Shown here piece by piece: positions 1 through 11,660 of a stretch of DNA of 64,000 nucleotides. The translations under genes and the position numbers were made by a program. Numbering within the stretch: the stretch's first letter is position 1; each line of letters starts with the position of its first letter. Source of the stretch: Clarkia xantiana subsp. parviflora. Lineage: Eukaryota; Streptophyta; Magnoliopsida; Myrtales; Onagraceae. Under the pieces are notes generated by a model, which worked only from the letters and a program-made list of their open reading frames with translations, made no database searches and had not been told where the DNA came from. The stretch is from NCBI GenBank assembly GCA_036873135.1, contig JAPTYO010000015.1, forward strand, positions 5,416,839 through 5,480,838, given 5' to 3'.

Positions 1-64
1 ACTGGACTTACTTGCCGTCCATTGGATGTTTAACGGGGCTAACGATTGCTATCGGAACCCATCA
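1..64 (-). repeat. End of a family A LTR (partial, cut by window edge)
   Basis: These bases match the right-hand end of the minus-strand family A LTRs at 48660-48722 and 57337-57400, including the terminal cggaacccatca. One-base differences and small indels show that it is a separate, older copy. Only the LTR terminus lies in the window, so it may be a solo LTR or the end of a full element to the left. Confidence 0.8.
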
Positions 65-1629
65 TTGAAGAGCAAATAAATAGAGATATAGGAGAACGTT
101 ATGTTTTTAATAAAAATGAAATGAATTTACATATAAAAAATTCTAAAAAAATAGTTAAATGATTTGAAATGAAATGTGAAAAATAAATTAATTTAAATTT
201 TACAATAGAATTGTTAAATCATTAACTACATACTTCACACAATATAAAATTATATATTCATAATAAAATAATAGATAACAATATTTTATAAATGCAATAT
301 TTAATTTGTAACATTGACACAATCTTTGCTGTATTGCAAGAGATATTCTTCTTCTCTTTGCTCTCTTCTCTAACCTAGAGTTGAATCTTTTCATCATCAA
401 CCGTTTGAATTTCTTCTTCTTCCTTTTACTGAATCGTCTTCGCGAGGTTTGATTCCCACGCCGCAACTGATGCCTCTTCATTTTCCTCTGCCACCGTGCT
501 GAGTTGGCACCATTCCATGAATTGCATGTCTGCTGCCGTCCTGCGATAATTCCACTAGCTATAACCCTAGGGTAATCATTTCCTATTCCTACCTCCTCTA
601 TAGAAGCTCCTCCTAGCTAGAACTGTCCATCCATCTTCATCTTCTTCTGTTAAATCCAAACTTCAGTTTCACCACCGTCATCACTCCACTCATATACTTG
701 AGAGGGTTTTCATTAATCTTTTTGCTAAGCGTATGTGAACTACTTCAGTGGGCACTTTTGTGTCAAGTTAGGAAACATGTTGTGGAACCTAATTGGAGGC
801 CAGGGTTGATGAAGGCCGGCCCGGCCCGGCCCGGCCCCATGGGTCATCCGTCGTGAAGATGACATTTTAATTAATCTTCATCTTCTCCACTGAAGCTCAA
901 GCCCTTGAGGTGTTACAGAACTAACGTGCAAGCCTCCATCTATGGAATCCTGGCCATGTCGATCCAATGACGGTAACGGATTTCTCCCGATCGAGTTAGG
1001 ACGTGGATTGAATTGAAGGGGATTCCCATGAGCTTGATGATGACAGATACCAATATCCATATGATTGCTTGGAGAGGTCACTCAAACAGAAATAACTAAC
1101 TACTGATCCAACTTGGTTTCCAAGGATTAGGGTTTATACCCCCTAATCTGTATTCCATTTCCGCTCCTCCTATCACAAGAAACTTTGGCTATTGGCAACA
1201 TCTCGGACCCCATCACCTGCTAGCGATACTGATTTCCCCTCTTTTGTGGACACCTTTGTTGTTCCTTTTATCCCCCAAGTTTCAACATGTAGTAGACTTG
1301 TAGAACATCTCACTGCAACTAGTCAACCGACGTCTCTGACCTCGCTCGCTCAATCCCATCCATGAAGAAGACATCCCTTATTTTCACAAGGCCGGCCTAT
1401 TCCAGGAGAGTAAGGGAGATCCGAGCTCCTCTAGATTGCACATGCGCCATTTCAGTGGGCCTATGTCTGACGACCAGATCCTTGCAGAGAAGGTTATCAT
1501 AAATTATGGAGCAACTTCATGCAGATGCTGGGCCGGCAAATAATCATGAGGCTGGGCCTTCTAATATGTCTCATTCTCTACACCTCCTACCACGGGCTTT
1601 TAGGTTTCACCATACCCAGTTTCAGACAT
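65..1629. other. No recognisable gene; AT-rich then mixed-composition DNA
   Basis: I find no open frame with a recognisable domain and no RNA gene here. The minus-strand 93-codon frame near 200-481 is low-complexity (K/R-rich, then hydrophobic) and is not supported. A short GGCCC-rich tandem tract sits at 814-837. Confidence 0.5.
814..837. repeat. GGCCC/GGCCCG short tandem repeat
   Basis: About four copies of a 5-bp GC-only unit in otherwise AT-rich DNA. No associated gene was recognised. Confidence 0.8.
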
Positions 1630-2357
1630 GAGTTACGTTTTTAAAACGTGCAATTTTGAAAAGAGTCGCCCTAGTTAATTAAGGCTAACTAGAATCTTAA
1701 ATTACCTAAGCGAATAACGAATTAACCACTGGGTACAACATCGGCCTACCATCAGAAATTCGAGTTCGGAGGTTCTATTACGAATTAAAAGATGTAATTT
1801 TTTAACTACGCCCTTTCGGTACTCAATTAACTTATTTGCCAACTTTTTTTTATATATGTTATATCATATTAATCTAGCAATGTCAGGATTTAATTAAATT
1901 TTATCATATGCAAAAATATTATCAACTATAAACCTAAGTCTAAAAAAACTAATTATAATTTATAACTCCTAATTACGAAAAAAAAAATCTAAAACATCAA
2001 AATTATCAAGCATGCTTAAATGCATACACAGCCCAATATAAGTTTAACATACATACATAATTTACCCAATTAAATTTAACCAATTACATCTAAACTATTT
2101 CATAATAATAATATAACAGAATAGAAGTAATAAAATATTAAAAAAACAAAAACAAAAACAAAAACAAAAAAGAACGAAACCAGAGCTTACCTGCGACAGA
2201 GGATGGACAGCACCAGTAATCATGGCGGCGGCTCGGCGAGGGCAAGCCAACAACCAGCACGGAGGACGGCAAGGTTCTGCCGAAGGTGGAGCGGGCGGAC
2301 AGAAACGAGGCGCGGGCGGACAGAAACGAGGCGCGGTGGACGCAGCCATACGCGGCA
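1630..2357 (-). repeat. Degenerate LTR fragment related to the solo LTR at 11078-12542
   Basis: Read on the minus strand, this stretch follows the 3' half of the solo LTR at about 11960-12520. It shows a shared splice-donor-like CAG|GTA motif, a T-rich block, the phrase 'gagtaccgaaa..gcgtagtta', a stretch on loss of Asn/Thr-rich text, and the block 'ggcgactcttttcaaaatt'. The outer LTR terminus (..ggtccgaca) is not present at the 1630 side, so the copy is truncated there. At 2358 it meets a copia-type LTR. An (AAAAAC)n tract lies at about 2138-2171. Confidence 0.65.
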
Positions 2358-2480
2358 TGTAGGATTTTATGGGATAAATAATACGGAAAGGTACATGCTA
2401 TGTAAACAGATTACGCAGCGGAATATAGGGTATATACCTACAATACTTTCCGTAGACCCAAGTTCTTCTAGGGAGTTCTC
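2358..2480 (-). repeat. Partial copia-type LTR, minus orientation
   Basis: The reverse complement of this stretch parallels the last ~120 bp of the LTR at 2481-3078. Both contain a 'cttggg..tac', 'attgtagg' and 'ttccgctgcgta' series and end in aatcctaca. The left edge, tgtaggatttta, is therefore an LTR terminus and the right edge at 2480 is a break where the plus-strand LTR begins. It could be the 3' LTR of the minus-strand copia element whose pol remnant lies at 4948-6495, but this link is inferred. Confidence 0.6.
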
Positions 2481-3078
2481 TGTTGGAATATGGAGATTGG
2501 GCCGCCGTTATTAGAAGCCCATAAATATAAACCTGTAACCTAAGACAATTGGGTTATGTCACATTAGGGATTTTGGGTTGGGCCTAAAATCCAAATTGAC
2601 ATGAGAGGCCCAAAATTGGGCCTCACTTGCTTGCATAAGTCGGTCGAAACATAGGAGGGCAGAGTAGACTTTTGTCCACTTTACTCATCCTATAAATAGG
2701 AAGTGCTAGGTGATTTATTAAGTGCAAATTCCCTATTCTTTTGTTGTGAGATTAGAAGAAATCCCTCCTCCCTATAGTTACATAGTTTGGCCGAACCAAC
2801 CACCAACATAAGAGGTGCCAAATTGTGTCGATCAATTTACTCCAGTGATCCGTCCTTCTGAAGAATCGACAGAGGCTTTGCTGTGGAGCATAATCCGCGT
2901 AGTGCTTCCTTAACCAGAACCTCTACGGGAACCTTCCGGCAGATCTTGAATTCCCTCAGTGATCCTTGGGACTACAGTAAACATTGTAGGCGTATGTGCA
3001 TTATCTTCCGCTGCGTATTAGTTACCATGCATGTATCTATGGTTTTGTTTCCATAGTATTTAACCCCGTAATCCTACA
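2481..3078 (+). repeat. Copia-type 5' LTR (598 bp)
   Basis: Begins TGTTGGAATATGG and ends AATCCTACA, followed after one base by a primer-binding site. A TATA-like TATAAATAG lies near 2691-2699. No matching 3' LTR was found downstream, so the element is incomplete or rearranged. Confidence 0.75.
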
Positions 3079-3079
3079 G

Positions 3080-3091
3080 TAGTATCAGAGC
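3080..3091 (+). promoter_or_regulatory. Primer-binding site, initiator tRNA-Met type
   Basis: The sequence tagtatcagagc just after the LTR at 2481-3078 differs at one base from TGGTATCAGAGC, the canonical plant copia primer site complementary to initiator tRNA-Met. It fixes the orientation of that LTR as plus. Confidence 0.75.
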
Positions 3092-3616
3092 CTGTGTTAG
3101 GAGTTCATGATTTTGATAAAATTGGTGTTCTTGAATTTGTTAACATAGGTCGAAATTTTAATAGTGGAATTTTTAAAATTTCGATTTTTGTAAATCATGT
3201 TCGCAGAAATTTTCATGATCTTCATAGTAAAATTTGATGTTCATGATCTTCAATAAAAACAAGACTTTTATCAAAATTAAACTTTGAATTATTGATCTTG
3301 ATAAGTTTTGATCTTGAAATTTGACCACTACCCCTAATATAGTGTTTTCGGCCGAACCTCCCTTGGGTGTTCAAGATGAAAATTTTAATTTCTTAGTCCA
3401 CAAGTAACCTTTTGGTGACCGAAAATTTTACTCAATTTTTTCTACATGTTTCGGCCGAATTTTACCTAGGGGATTTATGTCAAAATTAAGGCTAGATTCA
3501 CTAGATAATTGTGGATAAAAATATCAATATATTTAGCACAACATTAGGAATATAGATAATATAGATATATAATATTGTCAATATTGATATGTATTAGTTG
3601 CCTAAAGATTGAGAAA

Positions 3617-3647
<31 letters not shown>
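3092..3647 (+). other. Copia leader remnant, no coding sequence; ends in (TA)n
   Basis: AT-rich leader downstream of the primer site, with no gag frame recognised. An uninterrupted (TA)n tract at about 3622-3647 abuts the foldback element. Confidence 0.5.
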
Positions 3648-4325
3648 GGGTTAAAAGTACTTTTCACACCACATGTTTGGCCGAATGCGGCTTTTAGTAC
3701 CAGATGTTTGGTTTTGTATACTTTTGGTACCAAACGTTTGAAAAAATATGGCTTTTGGTAAATCCGTTAGTTGGCCGTTAGTTTTTCCCGTTAAATGACA
3801 TGTGCAAGTCACGTGACTTACGTAAACTTTCTATTTTGTTCAATTTAGTCCCTCAAATATATTCATAACTTTTAATTTGTTTAATTTAGTCCAAAATTTA
3901 AAAATCGATTCCAATTGAACCATCGAACCCAATTGACCTAGCCAGACATAGCCTAGGGCTAGGTCCGAACCTGGGTTGGGGTCGCCGGACCCAGCCGACC
4001 TGACCTAGGGTCGGACCCAGCCCTAGGCTAGGTCCGGCTAGGTCAATTGGAACCTAGCCCCAATTGGACCCAAATGGGGTGTCCATATTTCCCTAGCTGG
4101 ACCTAGCCCTAGGATAGGTCCGGCTAGGTCAATTGGGTTCGATGGTTCAATTGGAATTGATTTTGAAGTTTTGGGACTAAATTAAAAAAAATTAAAAGTT
4201 AGGAATATATTTGAGGGACTAAATTGAACAAAATCGAAAGTTTATGGTCGGTCACGTGACTTGCACATGCCATTTAACGGAAAAAAACTAACGGCCAACT
4301 AACGGATGTACGAAAAGCCACATTA
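3648..4325. mobile_element. Foldback/MITE-like element with long inverted arms, right end truncated
   Basis: Two arms of about 200 bp run as inverted copies. The left arm at about 3740-3955 carries 'ccgttagttggccgttag', 'gtcacgtgac' and 'ttcaatttagtccctcaaat'. The right arm at about 4105-4325 carries their reverse complements in reverse order. The centre (3956-4100) is GC-rich, with internal palindromes built on cctaggctaggtccgg. The left end starts GGGTTAAAAGTACTTTT; the equivalent end is missing on the right. No protein is encoded, so it would depend on another element for movement. Confidence 0.75.
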
Positions 4326-4947
4326 TGGTCGGTTGAGCTTGACCTTAGGTATGAGTTCTGAGTCCGTGAGGATACTTTGGATGCTTCTTCATATAGAATC
4401 TGGGATCAGTCACACGCTCAAGGTGAAGAAGTTTGTGCCCATCCGAATCTCGTGGATTTTATCTAGCACAACCGAGCCTAACCCCGTGGTCGAACATGGA
4501 ACGCGTAGTATGTAGCACGCGTCGATAGAATAACCTGAGTTTAGTCAGGAAGTGGGATATGTCATATTCTATCGCAGATTCGTCGTCTGACCCTGAATGT
4601 GGTTTTATTACAACGAAGTTCGTAACAGCGATTTGCAGAACTTAGATCATATCGTGTTACTCCGTAAAACAAATGATCGTTCTTGTTAACCAGGTTTGCC
4701 ACCACGGTTCTTCTCCTGTCTTGATCTAATGGAGATCCTCCTCGCCGTCAAGACGGCCGAGCCTGTGTGACGAGGTTTGGCTCACATTCGGCATTGTTTT
4801 TATTCTGGAGGTTATCCTTCCTACGACTATTTTATAGACCGTAAAAATCATATGAAATTTTAAACATTATGACGTCGTAAGAATCATAAACTCAAATTGA
4901 AATTCTCTCAGCAAAGTTTCAAAAGTTGTAACCACGATACAAGCTAC
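4326..4947. other. Unassigned stretch between foldback element and copia pol
   Basis: No domain is recognised. The plus-strand 69-codon frame at 4306-4515 starts inside the foldback arm and is not supported. Position suggests 3' untranslated or LTR sequence of the minus-strand copia element that follows, but no match was found. Confidence 0.4.
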
Positions 4948-6495
4948 TTAAACTCTACGCAGTCCCAACATTCTAACATGCTTTTCGAAAACATCCCTGC
5001 GTAAATGTTTAATTAATGGATCGACCACCATAATTTCAGTAGACGGGTATTCTAATGTGATTACTTTGTCCTTAACCATATTCTTAGCATTATTATATTT
5101 TATATCAATGGGTTTCGTCCTGCTATGGTACTTAGGGTTCTTAACTGCCGCAGTTGCTGCTGACTGTCAGAGTATACCTTCACATGTTTACTCCCGTCCT
5201 CAATACCAATCAACGTAGTTAAGAGCCTATTAATCCATATCGCTTCTTGTGCATTCTAAGAGAGGGCCACAAATTAGGATTCTATCGTTGACAGCGCGAC
5301 ACATGATTGCTTCTTGCTCATCCATGAAATGGCTGCATTAGCAAGGAGAAATACTCCTCCTGAGGTGGATATACGATCATCCGGATAGCCACCATGGTCG
5401 GTGTCACTGAACCGAGTCATTTCTAATTTTCCACCGTTATAGAATAATGCGTAGTCGGCAGTATCATTCAGGTATCGAGTTATTCGTTTCACGGCCATTA
5501 GATGTTGAGTGCCAGGATCTGATTGGAATCGTGCTACTAGGCACACGACGTAACAGATGTCTGGAAGAGTGCATTGCATGGAATACATTAAGCTGCCAAC
5601 CATACTTAAGTATTATGTACTTTTCATCTGTTCACGCTCTGCCATGTTTTTTCGGGTCGTCACGTTTCGATAGCGCGCACCCGAACACAATAGGCGTATC
5701 CACGGGTTTGGCATCCTGCATTCTGAACCTTTTCAACAATTTATTGATATAGGATTCTTGAGAAAGGCATAGTTTATGAGCAGCACGATCCCTAGCAATC
5801 CTAATGCCTAGGATGTACGTGGCTTCTCCCATGTTCTTCATTTCAAATACAGATGCCAGCCAAGACTTTGATTCATTCATGTAACTTACATCATTTGCGA
5901 CAATCAATATGTCATCTACATATAATGTCAAGATGACATACTTAAACTCGGAAGTCTTCGTATACACGTATGAATCCTCGTGAAGATTCACGAATCCCTT
6001 TCCAACGATTTCCTCGTGGAATCTGCGGTACCATTGCCGTGAAGATTGTTTAAGACCGTAAAAAGATCATTGGAGTTTACAAACTTTACGTTTGTTGCTA
6101 GGAGTAATAAAATCCTATGGCTGCTCCATATAGATCTCTTCCTCCAGGTTACCTTAGAGGAATGCAGTCTTAACATCCATTTGGTACAGCTCCAGATCGA
6201 GGCTCGCAACCAAAGCCAATATGGCTCGTACTGTGGTATAACGCACAGTAGGTGAGTATGTTTCATCAAAGTCTACTCCGTGAAGTTGGGTATATCCTTT
6301 CGCAACGAGTCGAGCTTTGTATCGCTCGACAGATCTATCAACAGTGAGTTTCAGTTTCATAACCCACTTGGAACCTATTGTTTTGCGGTTAGCAGGAAAA
6401 TCAACTAAAGACCATACCGAATTAGATTTCATAGAGGCGATCTCATCATCCATTGCTTTCCTCCATTCTTTCATACCTTGTTGTTCCGCCACCAC
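4948..6495 (-). pseudogene. Ty1/copia pol remnant: reverse transcriptase and RNase H
   Basis: The minus strand encodes the C-terminal half of a copia polyprotein, which makes cDNA from the element RNA. In order: the RT start EW(R)KAMDDE and MDVKTAFL (6500-6155), the catalytic LYVDDILIV (about 5915), the 'MYSMQCTLPDICYVV' and 'STSGGVFLLANAAISW' RNase H-side motifs (5600-5300), and a C-terminal segment ending at TAA 4948-4950. The reading frame shifts at about 6270-6155 and near 5640-5600, so no continuous protein is possible. Gag, protease and integrase are absent. The 5' side breaks at about 6488-6500, where family B gag begins in the other orientation. Confidence 0.85.
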
Positions 6496-6496
6496 C

Positions 6497-7027
6497 ACCT
6501 CCACCACCGGTCAACGGCCAAGCCGCCACGGCAAGAGCAGTGTCGCACGATACCGGACGACAAGAGTCACAACAACAAGGAGGAAGAGTCCAATACACAG
6601 AAGGTACATTCCAGTACCAGCAACCAAGGCAGGAGCCAGCACGCTCATACACTCCATACGGAAGTATGCAGCATACAGAAAAAGCAAGGAGACAACCTCC
6701 ACGTACCCGCTCGCAGCAGCAGTGCAAGGAAATCTCCCTCCAAGAAACAAGTCAAAACAATGCGGACGTCCAATCACAGGTCTCACAGCAAAGGCCTTGG
6801 AGGCAATAATCAAAAAGAAGATGCAAGAGTCAAAGTGGAAAGGAATGCACGCGTTGGAAAAGAATGCGTCGCATCCATTTGCTGACAAGTTGGTGTACAA
6901 CCGCGTCCCAGCCGCGTCCTCACCTGACACATCCGCTCCCGACGTGTCCGCTCCCGGCGCATCCGCACAAATCTCGGATTTTCCCGAAAATCCCCAACAA
7001 GGGCATGCACCAACCACAACCATGTAA
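6497..7027 (+). pseudogene. B2 gag fragment
   Basis: Nucleotide and protein patterns parallel B1 gag at about 36480-36900: a P/Q-rich region, then 'ARSYTPYG' against 'ARSYTPFQ', then a helix with 'KGMHALE' and 'ASHPFAD', then 'SRVP' against 'NRVP'. These similarities fall in different frames (for example around 6453-6809 and 6478-6885), so several frameshifts have accumulated. The capsid core and zinc knuckle that follow in B1 are not present. After about 6905 the sequence turns into a short P/A/S-rich stretch and then non-coding DNA. It is not expected to make a working nucleocapsid. Confidence 0.75.
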
Positions 7028-7030
7028 TGG

Positions 7031-8724
7031 AGCCTCAAGCGTTCTACGCGCACAAGACTAAAAATCGCGCTGCAGTAACAAACAAGGCAGGGGCATCACC
7101 CAAGTGACAACGCCACCACCATTGCGGAAGATAGAAATTCAGGAGGGACTCCTATGTTATACGCATGCATATGTCAAACCCATCACGTGAGAAGAGTTAG
7201 AGAATTATTTCCAACGTCCAACATGTTTACCCTTGTCAAGCACACAACAAGGGTCGTACCACTCAAAGCGTAAGCTGACAGCAAAACATCATCTTCAGCC
7301 CGCATCTGAGAAGGGAAGGATTACTCTTACTCACTCCTAGCAACAAACAAACTTGCATAAAAATGCAAGAAGAGAGAAGAGCGGATTTATAAGTCTCCCT
7401 CATGTATGAGCACAGCTGCATGACAGCCACCAAGAGACATCCTCAACACTCGACGCAAGAGCGGGGCATCTTGCTGAACCCTCGCATACAGAACACAATA
7501 TCCCCCGTACAGGATACAATCATTATACTATATCAAGAAACAACGATAAGACTACCAAGCGACTTGGGGGCACCAAGCTGATAAGTGCTTGGCATTCCAC
7601 CGAAGTTAAAAAGCGAATCATTGCAAGAAAACGCAGTACCGCTCCTATAAGAAAATGCACCAACGAGGAATACAACTTCAACATCCTATATGGATTGGTC
7701 TCAAAAGGGAAACACCGAAGGGCGATCTCTTCTACTTGAACAAAGTCCAGGTAACACGCGTTACTGCAAAAGGTAAACTCGGGTATGAGGTAACAACTCC
7801 ACAACAGCACTAATATGAATAAAGCAGACCACTCGAGTAGGAAATCTACTCAGGTTATCCTGATTTAGTCAAAACAAAATCCAACCTAAACGGAACAGAC
7901 TAGTCGTGAATAGTCTGATCCAGTCATATTGGCATTGCAGGCGACAGAGCCATATGAGGAGACTTATAACTCCATTCTATTCCCTAACCAATATATGTCT
8001 CAAAGTATTACGACTAATTTGAGACATGTTATATGTACATTCAAGAGATGTCTCAATGACACAGCCTATCTAGAGAACAACACTAGGAGGAGCTGTATAC
8101 AACACTCTCTGGAATTCTCTATCTATGGACATTCTACTTAGGCATCTAAGCCAAGTAATGGTCGCGTATATATCATTTGGATTATCGCAACAAGACTCCA
8201 AGTTAATTATAACTCGCGACATCTCAACGAATATTCTACTTAAACATCAACTCTTCCCTTGGAAACACTACCAAGCAACGATCATATATACGTATGTGCA
8301 TCATGCTAAGGAAGCATCGACGCGTATCGACTAAAGAACGCATACAACATTGCATAGTCTCTCTTTGTACAAACTCAACTATCAAAACAACAATGTACTG
8401 TACTCAGAAACAACATCGAGTATTGATGCAACCTATATCCAAACAACTATAATCGCCATCAAGCCAACCACGAAGAGGGCAAACATGTACAATACTATAT
8501 CATGCATACTACCTTGGAATTACGCCAAGCAACAACTACAAGCATAATACTCACATCAACAATGCAAGCCATCGCGCTATGTACAACAGTCAACTTATAT
8601 CGAACGACGACAAATCAACTGTCAACATCAACAAAGAGTATATAAACACTCTCTATCTATAATGACGTCGACCCCAAATAGCGTCAACAACATACTATAT
8701 CTTGAGTTTAAACCAAGATCTACC
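7031..8724 (+). other. B2 internal non-coding region
   Basis: No frame with recognisable domains on either strand. In B1 the corresponding position holds gag core, protease and a second gag-like module; none of those motifs is seen here. Confidence 0.5.
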
Positions 8725-8887
8725 AAAGTGACATGCTGCGACATCCTCGTTTGAGGGAAACCCCATGTTCACAACTACAAAATGGCATGCTGCGACATCC
8801 TCCTTTGAGGGAAACCCCCATGTTCACAACTACAAAATGGCATGCTGCGAAATCCTCCTTTGAGGGCAAACCCCCATGTTCATAAGC
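8725..8887 (+). repeat. Tandem repeat, three units of about 56 bp
   Basis: Three consecutive copies of a unit containing 'catgctgcgacatcctcc' and 'ccatgttcacaactac'. The following text at 8938-8976 resembles one unit of the B1 63-bp array at 39955-40375. Confidence 0.85.
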
Positions 8888-8985
8888 CATTCCCTGAATA
8901 CAAAACAGGATGCGGCAAACAGGTGGGACAGATCACCCCATCGTGGCGGAAGTCCTCTTGTTAGACGACAACCCCACAAATCAAC

Positions 8986-9140
8986 AAAGTATGAACGACC
9001 AATCACGGAATCATACTTCATGAAGACTTATACCTTAAGTGGGCAGCTTCATGTACTCTAAAAAGTATGAACGACCAATCGCGAAATCATACTTCATGAA
9101 GACTTATTCCTTAAGTGGGCAGCTTCATGTACTCTAAAAA
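8986..9140 (+). repeat. Tandem repeat, two units of about 76 bp
   Basis: Two near-identical copies starting at 8986 and 9062 share 'aaagtatgaacgaccaatc' and 'aagtgggcagcttcatg'. A partial third start lies at about 9138. Confidence 0.85.
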
Positions 9141-9289
9141 GTATGCATACTCACTCAAGGGTTCATACTCCGTGAAGGCGTATTCCTTGTTAGGATAACT
9201 TCGCAAATATACGCTAGCAGGAGCGCAACCCTGTCAGGAAAACTCGCCAAACATACAAGTTGAGTCTTGTACAACGTTATCTTTCCAAC

Positions 9290-9800
9290 AAGCACATAAC
9301 GGAATAAAACACACCAAATGCAGCAAGTAGTGTCTTGCCATAACGTCGCCTTGGAGTGGACCAAGAGACGTTAAAAATTGTAAATCGCTTCTATGCGGTC
9401 TTGTGCAACCCTTCTGGACTAACCATGGAGAGGTGCAGTAGCATCGCAGGGTAAGTACGGGTCTAACCATGGAAAGCCTTGCAACAACGTCACGCGGGAT
9501 GTGCCCAACTGACGGATGGAAAAACGCATTGCATAGAGCAAGTAGCATCATGCCACAACGTCGCCTTGAAATGGTTCAAGAGATGGTAAAAACTACAAGG
9601 CGTATGGATACGACCTATGTCCCATCCCTTGGATTAACCAAGTTGAGACGTAGTAGCATCGAAAAGTAAGTACGGGTCTAACCATGGAAAGCCTTGCAAC
9701 AACGTCATGTGAGGAGTGCCCAACTGACGGATGGAAAAACGCATAGTATAGAACAAGTAGCATCTTGTCACAACGTCGCCTTAGAGTGGAACTAAGAGAC
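9290..9800 (+). repeat. Long-period repeat (about 215 bp), two and a part units
   Basis: The phrases 'aacgtcgcctt..agtgga' (9342, 9556, 9770) and 'ggtctaaccatggaaagcc' (about 9460, 9675) recur with the same spacing. A single related unit exists in B1 at about 40706-40750, so the unit was multiplied in B2. Confidence 0.8.
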
Positions 9801-10388
9801 GGTATAAACTAATGTCTTGCCTCATCAAGACGACTCTCCTACATGTCAAGTGTCAGTGCCAAGTGCCAAGTGCCCGCGCCGAGTATATTACTACTTGCAA
9901 CACTACAAGTACCTAGTGTACGCATCTTGCCATGCCTTGGAATCTAAACAAGAGGGGCGCTCATAACACTCAACAATGTGCGACATACAGTCGCAACTAC
10001 GGACATCATGTTCATCATCGAAGGATATCTATCCTATCTTCCAAGTCCAAAGCATACGGACATCATAGATAACGCAAGGTATGAAATACTACTAACAAGT
10101 TATCATGCATTTCTACTATGATCATGACAGGTCTATTCGACAACATCGAACATATAAAAGGTTCAGGGAACAACACCCGGCGTAACCTCAACCCCGACAT
10201 GATGTACAAAGCTTTGTAAAGAACAATCAACTTCAAACAGGATGCAAGTGAAATATTTCACTCAACATCTACATGCGCAGCCATGCGGCCCTTATAATGC
10301 AATGTACAATCACGCCTTAAGTGCGCGAAGGGTGCCATACAATAATTGGCAGAATTAGAAAAATTCCAAGTTAACAAAACGAGGATAC

Positions 10389-10406
10389 GGGGGGGGGGGG
10401 GGGGGG
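10389..10406 (+). repeat. Run of 18 G
   Basis: Uninterrupted G homopolymer inside B2. Length is uncertain, as such runs mutate and mis-sequence easily. Confidence 0.9.
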
Positions 10407-11364
10407 TGAGAATGTACACACCCTCCATAAATCATACATCAAGACGCCAACGCTTGTCTAGATGTTATCACGGCATAATTGCGCACCTCGCTATCATCAG
10501 CAACCTTCGTACGAAGGATAGTCACCTTGGAATCAAGAATAACGACTTGAGCCTATCAAACAAAGACAACAGTCTCCAATACAACAAACTAAGCACCTAT
10601 GTAGCATATACTTAAAGTGAAGAACAAGATGCACGGGGGCAAAACAGACTAGCATACGCGCAATCCGTTAACACGCACGTAACCCCTCAGCACGCGCATG
10701 ACACCTCAGAAATATTACCGTCAAATAAGCAAGAAAGAGGGATAGATGCAAAATGAAAGATCATCAATATAAGCAGTATGCTCGCTTCAAGCGACTCCTC
10801 AACCAAGATCCGGTCCTTCGACACGGGGGGCAGATGGGCGAGTCCGCTGGCAGTAAACTAAGATCACTCGGAGTTGCTCGAAGGACGAATCTCGGAGTTG
10901 GATCACTTTATTCTGGATCAAGTGAAAGCATCACTAGCGACGACATGTTCACAAGGAAGACAGTGACAGCAAACAGGATATAGGGTGCTCATGCTTCGAC
11001 ACGTCGACAAGAGACGTAACAAATCATTTCCAAATGATAAGTATAACTGCCATGATCGAGAGTACGCGTACGCACGTTGTAAACACCTAATTTTGGTACG
11101 CGCGACACATATATAACACGTTAAAAAATGTTAGGTGTAACGCGTTTAAAAATGGAAATATTTAAATATGGAAGGTTACGAGGTTGCTAAAATAGGCTTA
11201 GTTTAAATTTGGATAGTGTAGATGCATTTAATATTTTGTAATATTCAGAAATATATGATATATATTTATGGCAATATGCAATAAATATATATTCATAATT
11301 TTCGGAATTAATTAGTGTATATTAGGGAAAATATTGTTTTCCTAATTTTAGGTGTTAATCTAGC

Positions 11365-11371
11365 TATAAAA
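11365..11371 (+). promoter_or_regulatory. TATA box of the solo LTR
   Basis: TATAAAA preceded by an AT-rich U3-like region and followed by a C/T-rich leader, as expected for the U3/R junction of a plant LTR. Confidence 0.55.
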
Positions 11372-11585
11372 GGATCTCTTGTTACATGTAAAATACACAC
11401 CAGAAAATAATAACACATTTATTCTCGAAATCTGTGCAAATTTGTCTTCTTCTGCAAAAAAAGTTTTTTTTTTATTTCATCGTCTTCTTCACGCTACACC
11501 TCCCGCCGGCGACGACCACCACTTGCCGGCGACCACCTCCCGCCACGTCCTCACCCCCTTGCCGCGTCGCTCCGTCCGTCCGCAG

Positions 11586-11586
<1 letters not shown>

Positions 11587-11658
<72 letters not shown>

Positions 11659-11660
11659 TC
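11587..11660 (+). repeat. (CT)n microsatellite, about 37 units
   Basis: CT repeat with one interruption (ctat at about 11641-11644), placed about 215 bp after the TATA box, so it would be in the transcript leader. The open frames across it on both strands are repeat artefacts. Confidence 0.95.

Noticed and set aside
200..481. Minus-strand 93-codon K/R-rich frame
   Set aside because: Low complexity, AT-rich surroundings, no recognisable domain.
878..1081. 67-codon minus frame near 900-1080
   Set aside because: No domain, no splice context and no similarity recognised; too short to support.
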